This document shows positions 33,562 through 42,951 of a stretch of 64,000 nucleotides of DNA, piece by piece. The translations under genes were made by a program, and so were the position numbers. This DNA comes from an uncultured Lachnospiraceae bacterium. GTDB lineage: Bacteria; Bacillota; Clostridia; Lachnospirales; Lachnospiraceae. The notes beneath the pieces are model-generated. The model was not told where the DNA came from, made no database searches, and was given only the letters and a program-made list of their open reading frames with translations. Location of the stretch: the NCBI GenBank assembly GCA_910585005.1, contig CAJUCN010000001.1:1-64000 (forward strand), written 5' to 3'. Positions within the stretch are counted from its first letter, which is position 1, and each line of letters starts with the position of its first letter.

Positions 33562-34497
33562 ATGAGTAAGAAAAAAGCAGTTGTTTCACTTGGCCATAAC
33601 GCCCTTGGCCACACCACCTTAGAGCAGCGGGATGCCGTCAAGGTCACCGCAAATGCGCTGGCCAATTTAGTGGAAGCAGGTTATCAGCTCACCATCACCC
33701 ACAGCAATGGGCCACAGGTCAGTATGATCCACAAGGCTATGACCGAGCTGCGCCGTCTATATATCGATTACACGCCTGCTCCCATGTGCGTCTGCAACGC
33801 CATGAGCCAGGGATATGTAGGATACGATATCCAAAATGCCCTAAAAGCCGAGCTGCTTTCCCGGGGAATCAGTCAGACAGTTTCCACCATCTTGACACAG
33901 GTAACCGTAGACCCTTACGATGAAGCGTTCTACGAACCTACCAAACTGATCGGACGGTATATGTCTGCAGAGGATGCAGAAATAGAAATAAAAAAAGGTA
34001 ACTATGTGCAGGAAGAGCCCGGCAAAGGATTCCGCCGGATCATCGCCGCCCCTACTCCTATTGATATTGTTGAGATTGAAGCCATCCGCACACTTGCCGA
34101 TGCAGGTCAGATTGTCATTGCCTGCGGCGGTGGGGGCATTCCTGTGATCGAGCAAAAGCATGCCCTGCAGGGCGCTTCAGCCGTCATCGAAAAGGACATC
34201 ATTGCCGGAAAACTTGCTGCCGACCTCCATGCCGACCAGCTCATCATCCTTACTTCCGTTCCCAATGTATTTGAAAATTTCGGAAGTGAAAACCAGGCTC
34301 CAATCCCCTCTCTTACCGTAAAGCAGGCAATGGATATGGCCGCCAAAGAAGCGTTCGGCCAAGGCACCATGCTTCCTAAGATCCAAGCCGCCATCAGCTA
34401 TCTTTCCGCTAATCCTGACGGAAGCGTGCTGGTCACATCCTTAGAAGCTGTTTCCGATGCCTTAAAGGGAAAGGCCGGGACTTTCATCACGGCATAG
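33562..34497 (+). CDS. arcC: Carbamate kinase
   Basis: 311 residues, amino-acid kinase fold. The first motif reads SLGHNALGHTTLEQ, where most carbamate kinases have GGNAL; the second glycine is His. THSNGPQVSMI, VDPYDEAFYEPTKLIG and ACGGGGIPVI are the other family segments. It interconverts carbamoyl phosphate plus ADP with carbamate plus ATP. No arginine deiminase or catabolic carbamoyltransferase gene is nearby, so its carbamoyl phosphate source is unclear. Confidence 0.93.
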   Translation: MSKKKAVVSLGHNALGHTTLEQRDAVKVTANALANLVEAGYQLTITHSNGPQVSMIHKAMTELRRLYIDYTPAPMCVCNAMSQGYVGYDIQNALKAELLSRGISQTVSTILTQVTVDPYDEAFYEPTKLIGRYMSAEDAEIEIKKGNYVQEEPGKGFRRIIAAPTPIDIVEIEAIRTLADAGQIVIACGGGGIPVIEQKHALQGASAVIEKDIIAGKLAADLHADQLIILTSVPNVFENFGSENQAPIPSLTVKQAMDMAAKEAFGQGTMLPKIQAAISYLSANPDGSVLVTSLEAVSDALKGKAGTFITA

Positions 34498-34523
34498 CAG
34501 TTTTCTAAATACGGAATACGAAA

Positions 34524-34571
34524 ATACCTCCTAATCAGATTGGGGTGTTCCCTGCTCTGTTTAGGAGGTAT
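34524..34571 (-). terminator. Long-stem terminator between arcC and the GntR-controlled ABC operon
   Basis: ATACCTCCTAA and TTAGGAGGTAT form a perfect 11-bp outer stem, with further pairing inside (CAGA/TCTG, GGG/CCC). TTTTC follows on the minus strand. It lies between two convergent units. Confidence 0.75.
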
Positions 34572-34595
34572 CCTATTACAGAATGCCTGCACTTC

Positions 34596-35414
34596 TTACT
34601 CCAGATCAAGCTGCCTGCGGATCAGATATTCGCTCAGAAAATATAAGCCTACACCGATTCCAAAACATATCACCGTCAGAATCCAGTACATCGTCAAATA
34701 AGAAGAAAACATCTCCTCAAACGATGAATAAAAGGTCATCTGAAACATCATCGGAAACATCACCATTGTCCCGACGATCTGGGTAACCGTCATAATCCCA
34801 AAGTATGCGCCAATGGCTCCTAATATTCTGTGTTTACGCAGCATCTGGCCGATGCAGATCGAACCAACCACTGTCATCGTCCCGGTAAAAGAAGAAACGA
34901 TCACCATGAAAACTCCGGTGAACATCGTCCTGACCACTTCATTCAGCATACCTGATTCCGCCACCTCATGAAAAAGACGACGGAACTCCATGCCGATCTG
35001 ACTGAAATTATCCGCCCAAAAGACAGTAACACTTCCCACCAGAAGGAAGATACTCACCGCCACACCCAGTATGCTCAGCAAATTCCATATACACATCGTG
35101 AACACTTTAGACAGCAAAATCTGATGACTGGTAGCCGGAAGGGTATGGGTCAGGTATCCCTCATCCGTAAACATGCTCTTATAAAACCGCACCGCTAAAT
35201 AGACAGTAATTCCTACACTGCAAACAATGATCGCCATGTAATACAGCATAAACAATGAGACAATGGATAAGGGCAGCCCGATCCAATCGCTCTCCCACAT
35301 AGGAAACGCAAAACAGCTCCCTGTCAGCAGGGAAACAATCAACAAGACTCCAATAAAAAGCGTAGGTATCTTCCAAACGGCATGCCATTCATGCTTCATC
35401 AATTTCCCCAGCAT
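34596..35414 (-). CDS. ABC transporter permease, six-helix, GntR-linked
   Basis: 272 residues, six membrane helices starting HAVWKIPTLFIGVLLIVSL. It is the membrane subunit for the ATPase gene just upstream, with which it overlaps by 16 bp. No closer family assignment is possible; the GntR-ATPase-permease order is that of Bacillus ytrAB-like bacitracin/cell-wall-stress exporters. Confidence 0.8.
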   Translation of the reverse strand: MLGKLMKHEWHAVWKIPTLFIGVLLIVSLLTGSCFAFPMWESDWIGLPLSIVSLFMLYYMAIIVCSVGITVYLAVRFYKSMFTDEGYLTHTLPATSHQILLSKVFTMCIWNLLSILGVAVSIFLLVGSVTVFWADNFSQIGMEFRRLFHEVAESGMLNEVVRTMFTGVFMVIVSSFTGTMTVVGSICIGQMLRKHRILGAIGAYFGIMTVTQIVGTMVMFPMMFQMTFYSSFEEMFSSYLTMYWILTVICFGIGVGLYFLSEYLIRRQLDLE

Positions 35415-36109
35415 ACAAACACCTCCCTGAAATAAGCATCCACTGATTTGCCCTTCCTCTCCCGGATATTCTCAACCGTGTCCTGCAAAAGTACCTGTCC
35501 CTCCCTGATAAAGATCACTTCATCCAAAATATTTTCTATATCTGAAATCAGATGCGTAGAGATCAGCACAGTGGCTTGATTGTTATAGTTTGTAATAATC
35601 GTCCTCAAAATATAATCCCTGGCCGCCGGATCCACACCGGCGATGGGTTCATCTAAAAGATATAACTGGGCATCCCTGCTCATGACCATAATAAGCTGGA
35701 CTTTCTCTTTCGTTCCTTTTGAAAGGGTTTTCAGACGTGCATCTTCATCGATATTCAGGTTATACAAAAGTTCCCTGGCCCTCTCCGGCTTAAAGTCCGC
35801 ATAAAAATCGGCAAAATATGCAATCAGCTCCTTTACCTTCATCCCCCCCTGGAAATAAGTTCTTTCAGGAAGGTAAGAAACCTGGGCCTTCGATTGTGGA
35901 CCGGGGGCGCTGCCATTTACGAATATTTCGCCTTCTGTAGGCACCAGTAATCCACTGATCAGCTTAATCAGCGTAGTCTTCCCACTTCCGTTAGGCCCCA
36001 AAAGCCCAATGATCTTCCCTCTGGGAATTGCCAGGTTCATGTGATTCAGCGCCATCTTTTTCTTTTCATAGACCTTGGTAAGATGGTTGATCTGTACCAA
36101 TTCACTCAT
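35399..36109 (-). CDS. ABC transporter ATP-binding protein, GntR-linked (YtrB-like)
   Basis: 236 residues. Walker A GPNGSGKTT, signature LSKGTKEK and Walker B LYLLDEPIAGVDP. The signature LSKGT departs from the common LSGGQ, as is usual in YtrB/EcsA-like exporters. It overlaps the GntR gene by 8 bp and the permease gene by 16 bp, making a tight three-gene operon. Confidence 0.9.
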   Translation of the reverse strand: MSELVQINHLTKVYEKKKMALNHMNLAIPRGKIIGLLGPNGSGKTTLIKLISGLLVPTEGEIFVNGSAPGPQSKAQVSYLPERTYFQGGMKVKELIAYFADFYADFKPERARELLYNLNIDEDARLKTLSKGTKEKVQLIMVMSRDAQLYLLDEPIAGVDPAARDYILRTIITNYNNQATVLISTHLISDIENILDEVIFIREGQVLLQDTVENIRERKGKSVDAYFREVFVCWGN

Positions 36110-36467
36110 ATTCTCCCTCCTGTTCTAAAAGCCTTACGATCTCTTCCGTCTCAAATCCAAGATTTTTCATTCTGTCAATAAATTCTTTCACCTGCTCTTT
36201 GGCAAGATGGTTTCTCGTCTGCCTGATCATTTCCATGTCTTCTGTCACCACACGCCCGCTGGTTCTTACCGTCATCACCAATCCGCTTCTCTCAAGCTCC
36301 GAAAGCGCCTTCTGCATCGTATTAGGATTTACCCCTGCCTCTGCGGCAAGCTCCCTGACACTTGGTATTTTTTCACCCGGCTTGTAAACCCCTGCAATGA
36401 CCCTTAACTGTATCACCTCAAGGATCTGGGCATAAATTGGTCTGTCGGAATCCAAATTCCACGCCAT
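36102..36467 (-). CDS. GntR family regulator, YtrA subfamily
   Basis: 121 residues. N-terminal winged helix (PIYAQILEVIQLRVIAGVY, PSVRELAAEAGVNPNTMQKAL) and a short C-terminal helical dimerisation part without a ligand domain, which defines the YtrA subgroup. These repress ABC export operons and respond to cell-wall antibiotics. It is the first gene of the operon, and a matching palindrome overlaps its promoter. Confidence 0.92.
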   Translation of the reverse strand: MAWNLDSDRPIYAQILEVIQLRVIAGVYKPGEKIPSVRELAAEAGVNPNTMQKALSELERSGLVMTVRTSGRVVTEDMEMIRQTRNHLAKEQVKEFIDRMKNLGFETEEIVRLLEQEGEYE

Positions 36468-36489
36468 TGTCGTCTTCCTTTCTCTGTAT

Positions 36490-36538
36490 TATTGTACTAC
36501 TTAATTAATACAATAACCCATTAAGGAAAATTTGTCAA
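36490..36538 (-). promoter_or_regulatory. Promoter of the GntR-ABC operon with operator over the -10 box
   Basis: Minus-strand TTGACA (36533-36538) and TATTGT (36510-36515), 17-bp spacer. The inverted repeat TATTGTA-N12-TACAATA (36490-36515) covers the -10 box and start site, the expected place for a YtrA-type repressor. Confidence 0.75.
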
Positions 36539-36540
36539 GT

Positions 36541-36996
36541 TTATTTTTTACATATTTCCGACAGTACACTAAGCATAGCGCCGATCATGATACAAAAGTC
36601 GCCAAGATTGAACACCACCTGCCTAAGCCTTTGAAAAGGCACGTTAAAGCTCACATAATCCACTACATATTTCCGTTTCAGCCGGTCATATGTATTACTG
36701 TAAGCCCCGCCAAGCATCACAGTAAGTCCCCATTTAAGCAGTCCGCTGCCCATGGCAGTAAAACTTCCTATAAACAAGGCGGTAAGAATCAGTGAAAGAA
36801 GCGCCGATATGACGGCCACTACTTTCCGCCGTTTTTCCCCAACATTCAAAAAAGCGCCTCTATTATGGTATTTCCGCACAAGAAGCGCCCCTTTGCACAC
36901 AGGACGCTTTTCACCTTCCTCCAAAGTCTCCTCGACATGGTTTTTGATTCCAAGCTCCAATCCAAAAATACCGATGATCACTGCCAGATACCGCAT
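36541..36996 (-). CDS. lspA: Signal peptidase II-like membrane protease
   Basis: About 151 residues, four membrane helices. KYHNRGAF, GGAYSNTYDRLKRKYVVDYV and VFNLGDFCIMIG are LspA motifs; the Asp in NTYDRL and the Asp in NLGD are the expected catalytic pair. It cleaves prolipoprotein signal peptides in the membrane. The sequence is somewhat divergent from housekeeping LspA (FNLGD for FN.AD), so it may be a second copy. Start at ATG 36996; a TTG at 37008 is also in frame. Confidence 0.8.
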   Translation of the reverse strand: MRYLAVIIGIFGLELGIKNHVEETLEEGEKRPVCKGALLVRKYHNRGAFLNVGEKRRKVVAVISALLSLILTALFIGSFTAMGSGLLKWGLTVMLGGAYSNTYDRLKRKYVVDYVSFNVPFQRLRQVVFNLGDFCIMIGAMLSVLSEICKK

Positions 36997-37063
36997 ACCG
37001 TTTCCCAACCTTTATCTACAGATCTATTTTCTCTATACCATGCAAATGCTGCATACCAATATT

Positions 37064-37092
37064 ATCATATATCATTTGTATCATCCTGTAAA
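37064..37092 (-). promoter_or_regulatory. Promoter of the LspA-like gene
   Basis: Minus-strand TTTACA (37087-37092) and TATGAT (37064-37069), 17-bp spacer. Confidence 0.6.
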
Positions 37093-37125
37093 CAGATCCG
37101 CCCACTGAATGTTTCCACATCAAAA

Positions 37126-37171
37126 GGAGCTATTGCTCCAGCAGACCAAGATCCACTTTTGCAACAGCTCC
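37126..37171 (-). terminator. Terminator of the aldouronate importer operon
   Basis: GGAGCTGTTGC pairs with GCAATAGCTCC (one G-U pair) around a 24-base loop, followed by TTTT on the minus strand, 34 bp after the binding-protein stop. Confidence 0.75.
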
Positions 37172-37204
37172 TGTCAAAGGTTACCTTATGAAATTAGATT
37201 GCCC

Positions 37205-38929
37205 TTAAGGAAGCATATCTGTATCGCCAAATGTTGCCTGCCATTTTTCAGCACGTTCATCCATAATTGCCTGACCGCCTGAATTCATATAATCTGCAAG
37301 CAGGCTGTCCCAAGTACTGTCAAACTCGGCTTCCGCTGCGATAACCGCATTGTCGTAAACCTGATCACGTTTAGCGCTTAAGGTATCGCCAATATTAGCT
37401 TCTGCCTCAATTGCGCCTACGTTAACGTTCTTAGCAGGAACAGCATCCGTCTGTGCAATCTTATCTGCCTCTGCAACAATATCAGGATCAATGCCGCCAT
37501 AGTTGTATGCCTGAGAAAGTTTCGTCAGTTCTTCGCTTGCTAAATGCAATCCGTTACAGGTAATGGTATAGTCAATATTCATACCTGAGTTCATGATCGG
37601 GTCACCGGTTGCAGCAACTGTCTGAATTGCACCGCTGTCCAATACGTTATGGGTTACGCCTTCATCACCAATCTGCAGATACTGGATATGCTCCGGATCA
37701 CTGATCCAGTCGAGATACAGCATACAAGCTAAAGGCTCGTCATTCGTGATCGGGAAGAAAATCTTACGGTCACCAGCCGTGCTGGATACATACTTGGTAT
37801 GTGTTCCCTTAGCATCATCAAAAGGATCAATTGCAATATAACATGCATCTTCGCCAACATTTCTCTGAAGGTTTACATTGATGCTGTCGTCACCGTTACG
37901 GAAAGGATAATCCCAGTTATGTGTAAATGCGCCTACATAACCAGCTTTCATCATATCATCTTCCGTTGTATCGCCACTTCCATACAGTGCAAAGTTATCC
38001 CAGAGAAGACCCTGATTATACCACTTGTTCAAAAGCCTTACAGCTTCCTTCGTGCCATTTTGGGTTAATTTTCTGTCGTCATATCCATTCACATATAATT
38101 CTTTGTCCGTAATATCCGGATCAATAAAGGATTCGATCAATGTAGCAGCTCTCCAGCCCACATCATAACTTACAGAGTAAGGAATCAGTTTATCTGCATC
38201 TGCGCCAAGAAGCGTATCCTTATTCTCTTCAAAGGCAACCAGCATTGCTTCAAATTCTTCTGTCGTGGTAGGCGCTTTCAGCTCTAATTTATCAAGCCAG
38301 TCCTTACGAACAAAAGTATTAATACGATTGTTAACAGCAAGCTTTCCTTCAATTGCCCAAATCGTGCCGTCTACCGGATCCTTATCCCAATAGATATTCG
38401 TTTCGCCAAGCCAATCCCACAGATTGGTAAGTTCAGCCTTGTAATCTTCCACATAACCGCTAAGATCAAGAACCCCCCCCATGTCGGCGTAAGTCAAAAT
38501 GGTAGGATAACTGTAAGTAACACAGATGTCAGGAGCCGTTCCTGCCGCAAGCAGGTTGTTAACTTCCTCAACCTCAGTCCAACGGGGCACCTTTACAAAT
38601 TCAACTTCAACATTATGGTCTTCCAGCATTCCCTTCTTAATGTACTCCGTGTACATATTGTTAGTGGGATCGGTACCGCCATCATTTCCACGGTCGTAAA
38701 CCTCAACGGTAATATGCCTGGTTTCTGCAAATTTGCCATCTACCAATTCGCTTGTTGCAGCCTCACCTTCCGCTGCGTCTTCCGCATCGTTACTTGTGTC
38801 TGCTTCCTGGGAATCATTTGCAGGAGCATCTGTGCTTGGAGCAGAAGAATCATCTGCTTTGCCGCCACCACATGCTGTCAAAGCTACCATAGCGCCTGCC
38901 AGCAGGATGGCCATCAATTTTTTCTTCAT
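37205..38929 (-). CDS. Extracellular solute-binding lipoprotein, aldouronate/oligosaccharide type (LplA-like)
   Basis: 574 residues. N-terminal signal with lipobox LTACGG (Cys 20), then a low-complexity acidic/Ser linker and the long LplA-type binding domain (RHITVEVYDRGNDGG, VKVPRWTEVEEVNNLLAAGTAPDI). Such 500+ residue binding proteins pair with LplB/YtcP permeases. The operon contains GH67 and GH3, so the likely ligands are methylglucuronoxylan oligomers. Here the binding protein is the last gene of its operon. No ATPase is encoded nearby, so a shared MsmX-type ATPase is expected. Confidence 0.9.
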   Translation of the reverse strand: MKKKLMAILLAGAMVALTACGGGKADDSSAPSTDAPANDSQEADTSNDAEDAAEGEAATSELVDGKFAETRHITVEVYDRGNDGGTDPTNNMYTEYIKKGMLEDHNVEVEFVKVPRWTEVEEVNNLLAAGTAPDICVTYSYPTILTYADMGGVLDLSGYVEDYKAELTNLWDWLGETNIYWDKDPVDGTIWAIEGKLAVNNRINTFVRKDWLDKLELKAPTTTEEFEAMLVAFEENKDTLLGADADKLIPYSVSYDVGWRAATLIESFIDPDITDKELYVNGYDDRKLTQNGTKEAVRLLNKWYNQGLLWDNFALYGSGDTTEDDMMKAGYVGAFTHNWDYPFRNGDDSINVNLQRNVGEDACYIAIDPFDDAKGTHTKYVSSTAGDRKIFFPITNDEPLACMLYLDWISDPEHIQYLQIGDEGVTHNVLDSGAIQTVAATGDPIMNSGMNIDYTITCNGLHLASEELTKLSQAYNYGGIDPDIVAEADKIAQTDAVPAKNVNVGAIEAEANIGDTLSAKRDQVYDNAVIAAEAEFDSTWDSLLADYMNSGGQAIMDERAEKWQATFGDTDMLP

Positions 38930-38988
38930 CTTTTTACCTCCCTATTAGGTTTTATTTTGAATGAACGAATCCGATCAAAAAGATTCGA

Positions 38989-39861
38989 TTATTCCTTTAC
39001 AGCTCCCATAGTCACGCCATGGATAAAGTATTTCTGCAGCCAGGGATATACACACAAAATCGGCACCGTGGAGAACATAACAATCGCCGCTTTTAAGGAT
39101 GCTGTAAGCCCTGGTGAGGAAAAGCCCTCCTGAGTAGCAACTTCTACCGAATTAATATTATTGATAATATTATACAGCAATAACTGTAATGGGTAAAACT
39201 CTGTTTTCTTCATGTACAGCAACGCATCTGAATAACCGTTCCAGCGGCCTACTGCATAGAACAATGCCAAGGTAGCCATAACCGGCTTGGAGAGTGGTAC
39301 ATAAATTTTCATCATAATCTGAATAAAGCTGGCTCCATCTATTTCCGCAGACTCCCTTAAGCTTTCCGGAATCCCATAGAAAAAGCTCCTCATAATGATC
39401 ATATTATAAACGCTCAAACAACTGGGAACAATAAGTACCAGGGGATTATCCAAAAATCCAAGGCTCTGCATAAGCAAGTAATTAGGAATCGTACCCGCAT
39501 TGAAAAACATGGTGATCGTGATAATAATATTAATTACTCCGCGGCCTTTCAGCTTCTCAAAAATCAGCGGATAAGCGCACAGGATAGTCATCGTTAAGGA
39601 AACAAACGTACAAACCACTGTCAAGAATACCGTCCAGAAGAATGCACGGATATATTTGGGATCACTTAAAACTGTCTTATAAGCGTCTAAGTTAAAGCCT
39701 TTGGGCCAAAGTGATACTGCATTTTTCACCAGATACTCCGTTGAACTTAAGGACTTAGCAAGCAGGTTCAACATCGGCACCACGCAGATAATGCTAATCA
39801 GTAAACAAATGATAACAAAAATCCAATCGCCAACTCTGGCAGAGGTTGATTTTACTTTCAT
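38989..39861 (-). CDS. Carbohydrate ABC transporter permease (YtcP/LplC-like)
   Basis: 290 residues, six membrane helices. The MalG-type EAA loop is GIPESLRESAEIDGASFIQIMMKIYVP (core residues ESAEIDGAS). The C-terminus VYPWLQKYFIHGVTMGAVKE is diagnostic of the LplC/YtcP subfamily. Its start abuts the stop of the first permease gene. Confidence 0.92.
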   Translation of the reverse strand: MKVKSTSARVGDWIFVIICLLISIICVVPMLNLLAKSLSSTEYLVKNAVSLWPKGFNLDAYKTVLSDPKYIRAFFWTVFLTVVCTFVSLTMTILCAYPLIFEKLKGRGVINIIITITMFFNAGTIPNYLLMQSLGFLDNPLVLIVPSCLSVYNMIIMRSFFYGIPESLRESAEIDGASFIQIMMKIYVPLSKPVMATLALFYAVGRWNGYSDALLYMKKTEFYPLQLLLYNIINNINSVEVATQEGFSSPGLTASLKAAIVMFSTVPILCVYPWLQKYFIHGVTMGAVKE

Positions 39862-40814
39862 TACCAGATCCCCCTTTCTCCAAGCTTTCTGGACAGCCAG
39901 TTAGCCCCCAGCAGGAAGATAACGCCAACAACTGACTGGAAAAGACCAACCGCAGTGGTCAAAGAGAACTGCAGCCCCTTAATACCGGTCCGGTATACAT
40001 AAGTTGAAATTACATCCGCCACATTCATGACCAGATTGTTCTGGAATGCGAAAGGACGATCGAAATTGCTTCCCAGGATATTACCTAAATTCATAATCAA
40101 CAGTACTACGATAGTAGGCTTGATCCCCGGAAGGGTAATATGCCACATCTTGCGAAAACGTCCCGCACCGTCCACAGAAGCCGCCTCATAAAGCTCTGAA
40201 TTAATTCCGGCAATTGCCGCCAGATATACAATAGAACCCCAGCCAAAATTCTGCCATACGCCCATGCCTATGTAAGTTCCTATCCAGTGGGCCGGATCAT
40301 TCAAAAACGGAATAGATGTGCCGCCCATGCGCTCAACGACCATATTTACCAGTCCTTCGCCGGGAGCAAAAAGCTGCAGTGCCAAACTGGCAATGATGAC
40401 CCAGGAAAGGAAGTGGGGCATATATGCAACGGTCTGAACTACCTTCTTGAAACGCTTGAAACACAATTCGTTCAAAATCAATGCAAAGATAATTGGTGCA
40501 GGGAAACCAATCAACAAATCCAGCAGATTCAGCCCTATTGTATTTCGCAGTGCACGACGGAAATCATTGTTTCCAAACGCCTTAATAAAGTACTCAAAAC
40601 CATGGTTTTTGGCCCATGGCATTTCCCATACGTTTTGCACAATGCTGTACTTCTTAAACGCGATCTGAATATATACCATTGGTATATACTTAAAAATCAG
40701 CAGGTACAGCAGGGGTAGTGCAAGCAGGAAATAAAGCTGCCAGTATCTTTTCAGATATGAGCGGGTAACCTCTTTCTTTTTCACGGCTGGTTTACTTGTT
40801 TTCGCCTTAGCCAT
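39861..40814 (-). CDS. Carbohydrate ABC transporter permease (LplB/YteP-like)
   Basis: About 317 residues, six membrane helices. A basic, Lys-rich N-terminal tail precedes YWQLYFLLALPLLYLLIFKYIP, typical of LplB. The EAA loop is NSELYEAASVDGAGRFRKM. The C-terminus ANWLSRKLGERGIW is subfamily-specific. GGAGG ten bases upstream favours the start at 40814. It works with the YtcP-like permease and the binding lipoprotein. Confidence 0.92.
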   Translation of the reverse strand: MAKAKTSKPAVKKKEVTRSYLKRYWQLYFLLALPLLYLLIFKYIPMVYIQIAFKKYSIVQNVWEMPWAKNHGFEYFIKAFGNNDFRRALRNTIGLNLLDLLIGFPAPIIFALILNELCFKRFKKVVQTVAYMPHFLSWVIIASLALQLFAPGEGLVNMVVERMGGTSIPFLNDPAHWIGTYIGMGVWQNFGWGSIVYLAAIAGINSELYEAASVDGAGRFRKMWHITLPGIKPTIVVLLIMNLGNILGSNFDRPFAFQNNLVMNVADVISTYVYRTGIKGLQFSLTTAVGLFQSVVGVIFLLGANWLSRKLGERGIW

Positions 40815-40872
40815 TACTACAACACCTCCCAAAATTTTTCTCTTTTTCTTTTTTAAGCGAATCAATCATCCG

Positions 40873-42864
40873 CTAAAAAATTTGCCTTCCCTTTTCATCA
40901 TCCATGCCGCTTTTACGGTAAAAGTAGGTATTGATCTGGTCGCGCCACTCCCTTGCATGTTCCTTTTGGTGACGAAACCGATCCAGCATTCTTCGGTAGG
41001 CTTTATCCGGAATCTTTCCTTCCAGACTTTCAAAACGCTTCACCATTTCATCTACCAGTTCCACCCCTTCAAAATGGGTGTCATAAATATGCTGAATCAC
41101 CGTCTTGCCGCTTTGAAGCTTATGATCATATGGCATATGATGAAAGAAAAGCAAAAGCTCATCAGGGCAGCTTTCCGGACTATCGTACATGGAAGCATTG
41201 GGTTCTCTGTAAAGTCCTGCATACCCTGTCCCGTGATGACTTCTGTCAACACCGATCCCTAAATGGTCAGCCCGGTGATAGGTTCCCCACCTGTCATACT
41301 CATAACCGTCCACACTAGGGCCGTAATGATAATTGGGGTTGACCATCCAGCCAATTCCCAGCGGCGCATTATACATTTCATATGCTCTCCACGAATTCAT
41401 CAGTATGAAAAGGAGGACTTCACATACTTCCTCATCTTCACCAAAGGTCCTGACCACCCACTCCCTGGCTATCTCTTCCGCCAAAGCCGACGGGTCAAAA
41501 GCAAGCCTTCCAAATCCGTAAAGATTCGCCGCTGCCAGATCATGCCCGGTCCAGTTTTCGTCGTTACCAGTATTCGCCACCGCCGCCATACCGCATTTTG
41601 TGTGTCCAAAGGTCTTTCCTGATACAAGATCTTTTACGGTATCATCCGTCTCAGTTACATATGTACGAAAACCCAGAACCTCTTGAAACATAGGAATCAG
41701 GTAGCATACATGCCGCTGCTGTCCTGTATATTCCTGTGCAATCTGTACCTCCAGCATCTGATTGGTGTCTTTCAGACCGCCAAAGAGAGGATGTACCGGT
41801 TCCCTGACCTGAAAATCCATTGGTCCGTTCTTGATCTGCAAAATTACATTGTCACGAAAAGCGCCGTCAAGTTCTATAAAGTTGTCATAGCCCGACCTGG
41901 CACGGTCCGTTTTATAATCTCTCCAGTCCTGTTTGCAATTATAGACAAAGCAGCGCCAAATGATCAAACCGCCATAAGGCTCCACTGCTTCTGCAAGCAT
42001 ATTTGCCCCGTCCGCATGGGTTCTTCCGTAAGTAAAAGGCCCAGGACGCCCTTCCGAATCCGCTTTGATCAGGAAACCGCCTAAATGAGGCACCTGCTCA
42101 AAGACAAGTTTCATCCGGTCCTTCCACCATTTGCCCACCTCTTCCGACAAAGGATCCGCACTGTCTAACTCACCAAGCTCCACGGGTGCCGCATAATTGA
42201 GGGATAAGAAGAGCCGAATCCCATAACCTGCAAAAATTTCGGATAACTGACGCAGCTTATCAAAATACCGGTCCGTGATTAGCCATGTGGCTGCATCCTT
42301 GACATTCACATTGTTGATCACCGCACCATTGATCCCAACCGACGCAAGCAGCCTTGCGTAAGTAACAGTCCTGTCATCGACAAGGATCTCATCATGGTCA
42401 AAGAAAAAGGAATTTCCCGAATAGCCTCTTTCAATACTCCCATCCATATTGTCCCAATGATTCAGCATCCTAAGAGGCATTACCGGGTCTTTCGCTATAT
42501 CCAGTCCCACAGGGGAATTTCCAATCTGTGCCTGGCGGATCAATTCAAAAGCGCCATAGAGCATTCCGCAGTCAGAAGAAGCCGCAATCACTACATCGCC
42601 GCTTTCTTCATACACATGATATCCGTCCGCCTTACCTTCCCCATCCTGCCTAAAACGAATGCATCTTGTCCCGGCAGCTTCCTTGTCAGCTCCGGAACAC
42701 AGCACAGGCTCTTTTCCTGTCATCGTTCCAAGCGCCTTTTGCAGTTCACCCACTGCATTTTTCATAACCGGACTTGCCGGATCGGCACAAATCCTTTCAA
42801 TCCCTCTCCACTTGCTCTCTTTCCTTAACACTCCATAAGAAAGCCATGCCTGTTCAAATCCCAT
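40873..42864 (-). CDS. aguA: GH67 alpha-glucuronidase
   Basis: About 663 residues, cytosolic. N-terminal domain (EQAWLSYGVLRKES), then the TIM barrel with MPLRMLNHWDNMDGSIERGY, GGFLIKADSEGRPGPF (acid Glu) and IIWRCFVYNC, and a helical C-terminal domain (HHMPYDHKLQSGKTVIQHIYD). It removes 4-O-methylglucuronate from the non-reducing end of xylo-oligomers. The ATG at 42864 follows AGGAGGG and is preferred over 42942. It lies between the GH3 gene and the importer genes in one operon, as in the aldouronate clusters of Paenibacillus. Confidence 0.95.
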   Translation of the reverse strand: MGFEQAWLSYGVLRKESKWRGIERICADPASPVMKNAVGELQKALGTMTGKEPVLCSGADKEAAGTRCIRFRQDGEGKADGYHVYEESGDVVIAASSDCGMLYGAFELIRQAQIGNSPVGLDIAKDPVMPLRMLNHWDNMDGSIERGYSGNSFFFDHDEILVDDRTVTYARLLASVGINGAVINNVNVKDAATWLITDRYFDKLRQLSEIFAGYGIRLFLSLNYAAPVELGELDSADPLSEEVGKWWKDRMKLVFEQVPHLGGFLIKADSEGRPGPFTYGRTHADGANMLAEAVEPYGGLIIWRCFVYNCKQDWRDYKTDRARSGYDNFIELDGAFRDNVILQIKNGPMDFQVREPVHPLFGGLKDTNQMLEVQIAQEYTGQQRHVCYLIPMFQEVLGFRTYVTETDDTVKDLVSGKTFGHTKCGMAAVANTGNDENWTGHDLAAANLYGFGRLAFDPSALAEEIAREWVVRTFGEDEEVCEVLLFILMNSWRAYEMYNAPLGIGWMVNPNYHYGPSVDGYEYDRWGTYHRADHLGIGVDRSHHGTGYAGLYREPNASMYDSPESCPDELLLFFHHMPYDHKLQSGKTVIQHIYDTHFEGVELVDEMVKRFESLEGKIPDKAYRRMLDRFRHQKEHAREWRDQINTYFYRKSGMDDEKGRQIF

Positions 42865-42951
42865 GATGCCCTCCTGCCTGTCAGCCCTCTCTACCCGGAA
42901 AACCCCCGGCTCTCCTCCTTTTTCGGAGAGCCAAGGCTCCATACTGATCTG

